In this document: positions 6,604-8,763 of the stretch, in pieces
Numbering within the stretch: the first letter of the stretch is position 1
Layout: every line of letters starts with the position of its first letter
DNA from: Chloroflexota bacterium
Lineage (GTDB): Bacteria; Chloroflexota; Anaerolineae; Anaerolineales; Villigracilaceae
Assembly (NCBI GenBank): GCA_021823555.1
Contig: JAKANW010000080.1
Span: forward strand, 1-8,763
Direction of reading: 5' to 3'
DNA: 8,763 nucleotides
Program-made: the position numbers and the translations under genes
Notes under the pieces: generated by a model
What the model saw: the letters and a program-made list of their open reading frames with translations, nothing else
Databases searched by the model: none
What the model was told of the DNA's origin: nothing

Positions 6604-7986
6604 TTACAGGTTGATGTTCTCCCGCTCTCTCACGCCAAAAAGGGATGGCGGAAGCAACAGGAAAAGTAAATTCAAGAGGATGCCGACAATCGCGGAGAAC
6701 ACGATGGCCGGGATGCCGTTCGGGAATATCACAGGGATCGGGAAGGGGAACAGGCCATCCTTCAAGCCTATAGCGCCGCCGATGCCGGCGACCAAAATGG
6801 TCGCTCCAACTGCCAGTTGACGCGGCTCGAACAGGTTTACCTTTTCGGACTGGATGAGCGCCACACCTTGCATGCCGATTACACCGAACAGGTAGATCGA
6901 AAGCCCTCCAATCACCGCCACCGGGATGGTGTTCACGACCGCCGCCAGTTTCCCGATGAACCCTAATAAGATTGCCATGACCCCGGCCGTCATCAGCACC
7001 GGTACCGAATAGTTGCGGGTGATCGCCATCAAGCTGTTGTTCTCACCATAGTTGGTGCCAGCACAGCCTCCCAGCAGACCTACGATCACATCGTCACTGC
7101 CATCTGCGACAAGGTTGAGGCCTATGAGCTTCTTGATCTCAATTGGAGCTTTTCCCAATTCCTTTGCCAGCGCGTCAATGTACAAACTCATCTGATAGAG
7201 ATGAGCCGTGCTCTCGGGGATCGTGGCAATGGCGATCAGCGAGATGCTGACAACCACAGCCCAGGCGCGCGGATCGGCAAAGGCTGGGAGAGTGATGGCC
7301 GGGACGCGAATCCACTGTGCTGCCGCGATCGTCGCAGGCGCATCCTTGAGCAAGCCAAATGGGATGGCGACAATGTACCCGACAATCGCGCCGAGCAGGA
7401 TCGGCAGCATCCCAAGCAGTCCTTTGCCTTGCAGGTACACTGAGAAACCGATGGTCACGATCAGCGTGATAAATGCAACAGGCCAGTTTGCAGAGGCTTC
7501 GTTGAGCGCTGTGCCAGCGAGCGCAATACCGATGACGATGGCGACACTGCCGGTGATCACCGGAGGCAAAACCTTGTCAAGCGCTTCCTTGCCGACTCGC
7601 ATGATCAGCAGACCGACCAGGATTTCGACAACCGCTGTACCAATGATGCCAACCTGCACAAGACGAACACCATCGGGACAATAGACTGCCGAACTGGAAA
7701 AACAATCCTTTGCGTACAGGCTCATCGTGGTGATAACCACGGTAATGTAGCTGAAGCTCGAACCGTAGTACATCGGGATACGACGGCTCGAAACTAGCAG
7801 GGCAACGATCGTCCCCAGGCCGCTAGCCAGCAATGTGACGCCTACATCGAACTTGGTGAGGATGGCCACCAGCACGGTAGCAGGGAACATGGTCAGTACT
7901 TGCTGGAACCCCAAGCTGAGCATGGCTCCCCAGGAAGGCGTATCAGACGGAAGATAACCAACGATGGTTTGTTCTTTGACTGCCAT
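6604..7986 (-). CDS. NCS2 family nucleobase permease (uracil-xanthine permease)
   Basis: This 460-residue, very hydrophobic inner-membrane protein has the size and pattern of the 14-helix, 7+7 inverted-repeat NCS2 (SLC23) carriers, which import uracil, xanthine or urate with protons. Family features are GFQQVLTMFPATVLV (26-40), the TM3 motif YYGSSFSYI (73-81), Glu258 and His262 in IPESTAHL, and Glu315-Asn316 in TNYGENNSLMAITR. Glu258, His262 and Glu315 match the uracil-binding Glu241, His245 and Glu290 of UraA, while xanthine carriers such as XanQ have Gln-Asn at the last site. The usual Gly of the NAT signature is Ser318 here. A Cys-containing loop (about 92-106) between helices 3 and 4 looks longer than in UraA. 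The ATG at 7986 follows AGGAG (7993-7997) with 6-base spacing. It is first in the catabolic cluster, so it probably imports the substrate of the downstream hydroxylase. Confidence 0.93.
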   Translation of the reverse strand: MAVKEQTIVGYLPSDTPSWGAMLSLGFQQVLTMFPATVLVAILTKFDVGVTLLASGLGTIVALLVSSRRIPMYYGSSFSYITVVITTMSLYAKDCFSSSAVYCPDGVRLVQVGIIGTAVVEILVGLLIMRVGKEALDKVLPPVITGSVAIVIGIALAGTALNEASANWPVAFITLIVTIGFSVYLQGKGLLGMLPILLGAIVGYIVAIPFGLLKDAPATIAAAQWIRVPAITLPAFADPRAWAVVVSISLIAIATIPESTAHLYQMSLYIDALAKELGKAPIEIKKLIGLNLVADGSDDVIVGLLGGCAGTNYGENNSLMAITRNYSVPVLMTAGVMAILLGFIGKLAAVVNTIPVAVIGGLSIYLFGVIGMQGVALIQSEKVNLFEPRQLAVGATILVAGIGGAIGLKDGLFPFPIPVIFPNGIPAIVFSAIVGILLNLLFLLLPPSLFGVRERENINL

Positions 7987-8027
7987 TGTAGTCTCCTAGA
8001 AGAAAATTTATCTTTGGCGACACAGTT

Positions 8028-8057
8028 TTGGAACCGGAACTTCCTTCCGGGTTCCAA
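8028..8057. repeat. 12-pair hairpin in the transporter leader
   Basis: TTGGAACCGGAA (8028-8039) and TTCCGGGTTCCAA (8045-8057) pair over 12 positions with a single bulged G and a 5-base loop. It lies 42 bases upstream of the transporter ATG, between the terminator-like hairpin and the Shine-Dalgarno. It could be an mRNA stability element, or part of the same dispersed-repeat class as the element at 2554-2679, since its neighbour carries the GCAATGACA word of that repeat. Confidence 0.45.
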
Positions 8058-8058
8058 C

Positions 8059-8097
8059 TTAAATAAAAACGCGCGGCAAGCGCGCAATGACAATCAC
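8059..8097 (-). CDS. Possible 12-codon leader peptide before the transporter
   Basis: A GTG at 8097 follows an unusually strong Shine-Dalgarno, AGGAGGTG (8106-8113), at 8-base spacing. The frame is VIVIARLPRVFI (the GTG read as Met if used) and ends with TAA at 8059-8061. It runs straight through the terminator-like hairpin at 8061-8084, so a translating ribosome would melt that hairpin, as in translation-coupled attenuation. Its start overlaps (GTGA) the end of a 21-codon ORF (8159-8094), which in turn overlaps (ATGA) an 18-codon ORF (8212-8156); neither has a clear Shine-Dalgarno. The peptide has no known family, and part of the DNA resembles the dispersed repeat, so the reading frame may be accidental. 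Confidence 0.25.
   Translation of the reverse strand: MIVIARLPRVFI
8061..8084 (-). terminator. Terminator-like hairpin in the transporter leader (possible attenuator)
   Basis: Read on the minus strand, CGCGC (8084-8080), loop TTGCC and GCGCG (8074-8070) are followed at once by TTTTTATTT (8069-8061). The stem has only five pairs, but all are G-C, and the T tract is good. It lies 75 bases upstream of the transporter start, and no minus-strand gene precedes it in the window, so it would act within the transporter's own leader rather than end another gene. Confidence 0.45.
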
Positions 8098-8244
8098 CTG
8101 ATAAACACCTCCTTTCCACAAATCCCATTGTCACCGATTTGGTGAAGGCATTTCTTCATGTAGATCGTTCGCCAGACAGTGCTTGCTTGAACCAGCTCCA
8201 CTTTCGATCCATCAGGCACAATATTAAGAAAAGATTAAAATAAC

Positions 8245-8271
8245 GTTATAACAAATCCGGCTTTGAAGCAA
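8245..8271 (-). promoter_or_regulatory. Candidate sigma-70-type promoter for the transporter operon
   Basis: On the minus strand, TTGCTT (8271-8266) and TATAAC (8250-8245) are separated by a short 15-base spacer, with an extended -10 TG one base before TATAAC. A perfect palindrome, ATAACGTTAT (8240-8249), overlaps the -10 box and could be an operator half or whole. The position would give a 5' leader of roughly 250 bases covering the hairpins described above. The spacer is short and the region is AT-rich, so a chance match is possible. Confidence 0.3.
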
Positions 8272-8330
8272 ATTACAAATGTCATCATTTCGTGTTACGT
8301 TCGTCTCGGAAAGTTCAATGATTAGTATTA

Positions 8331-8763
8331 CAGCGTAAAGTTGGTCAGAACAAAACTGGGTAGCCTGAGGCAAGAGGGCATGGTATCTTTCTGCGACCGC
8401 GGCCAAGGGGGAAGGATGCGAAGAAAACCATGCCTGCTGAAATCGTAACTGAAACCTGTCCTGCGCCCCAGTGCAATTTGAGCCAGGAAGATGTAGAGCA
8501 GTTTTTGGAAGAATTGACGAATTACATGAAACTGTTTGAACCTCCTTGGGGCGAGTGGAGTAACTCAAGCACAGCACAGCTTTTATGCACGGCTTGCTGG
8601 GCAATGCCACGCGCAGGAATGTCGAACAAATGGTGCTTGGATTGGGTGAGAAAGTGCGGAGCATGCAATGCTTTGTGGGTCAAAGTCCGTAGGCAGCAGG
8701 ACCCGTGATTGGCATTCACCAACAGACAGTGGGCGAAACGTTGGGTGAAGAGGACGGCGTGGC
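8331..8763 (+). mobile_element. Left part of a decayed IS701-like insertion sequence
   Basis: The transposase relic at 8430-8763 implies an insertion sequence that continues past the right edge. Its left end must lie before 8430. The sequence changes character near 8331-8340, where the string GTAAAGTTGGTCAG begins, and I place the left terminus there only tentatively. The other end is outside the window, so terminal inverted repeats and target duplication cannot be compared. The rest of 8272-8330 shows nothing recognisable. Confidence 0.4.
8430..8763 (+). pseudogene. IS701-family transposase, frameshifted, with an in-frame stop, partial
   Basis: From the ATG at 8430 the first frame reads a plausible transposase N-terminus, with SQEDVEQFLEELTNYMKLFEP at residues 18-38. 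After about 8561 the family-like reading moves to another frame from 8579: FMHGLLGNATRRNVEQMVLG, then LGEKVRSMQCFVGQSP, a TAG at 8690-8692, then AAGPVIGIHQQTVGETLGEEDGVA to the edge. The TAG stands where IS701-like proteins usually have Trp (SPW), consistent with a TGG-to-TAG change. The stretch between FEP and EWS also looks about six residues too short compared with what I remember of relatives, suggesting a small deletion there. At least one frameshift and one nonsense mutation therefore make this copy inactive. The family assignment rests on the motif pattern recalled from IS701 transposases; the DDE residues would lie beyond the window. Confidence 0.7.

Noticed and set aside
7893..8093. 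66-codon minus-strand ORF starting at TTG 8093
   Set aside because: It enters the transporter gene out of frame, has a weak start, and its N-terminal part is translated repeat and hairpin sequence.
7987..8330. Purine riboswitch in the transporter leader
   Set aside because: The leader was scanned on the minus strand for the conserved core of the purine aptamer (GTTTCTACC-type junction sequence) and none was found.
8224..8664. 146-codon minus-strand ORF at the right edge
   Set aside because: It is antisense to the transposase relic; the plus strand there shows IS701-like motifs, and this frame shows none.
1..8763. CRISPR array, tRNA or rRNA
   Set aside because: No regularly spaced direct repeats, cloverleaf with a CCA-type end, or rRNA-like stretches were seen on either strand.

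Overview
Taxonomy: the window is a bacterial catabolic locus of moderate-to-high GC. No phylogenetic marker is present. A GTCATTGCGAG-type dispersed repeat, a three-gene molybdenum hydroxylase and an IS701-type transposase relic would suit a Chloroflexota (Anaerolineae-like) or another anaerobic to facultative genome, but this is only an impression.

Layout: every intact gene is on the minus strand and is read from right to left. In transcription order they are an NCS2 nucleobase transporter (7986-6604), the FAD (6482-5589), 2Fe-2S (5580-5101) and molybdopterin (5033-2682) subunits of a xanthine-dehydrogenase-type molybdenum hydroxylase, fdrA (2531-966), and a DUF1116 gene (951-1) that runs off the left edge. 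Spacings after the transporter are short (8, 67, 150 and 14 bases), and nearly every start has a good Shine-Dalgarno, so this looks like one operon. The 150-base gap before fdrA is almost filled by a 126-base inverted-repeat element. The 121-base gap after the transporter holds a G-U-rich hairpin and a 23-base dyad, which could separate transporter expression from the enzyme genes. The gene-free leader of the transporter (7987 to about 8300) holds a candidate promoter, tiny ORFs, a strong Shine-Dalgarno and a terminator-like hairpin. The right edge is the start of a decayed IS701-like transposase on the plus strand.

How the genes may work together: the permease brings in a purine or pyrimidine, and the hydroxylase oxidises its ring. 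In E. coli, FdrA and a DUF1116 protein belong to the oxamate carbamoyltransferase system at the end of anaerobic allantoin breakdown, where carbamoyl phosphate feeds carbamate kinase and gives ATP. The simplest reading is therefore a route for oxidising an N-heterocycle, opening it and recovering energy from the carbamoyl group. The ring-opening enzymes and carbamate kinase are not in the window. The permease residues look more like the uracil carrier UraA than the xanthine carrier XanQ, so a pyrimidine substrate remains possible.
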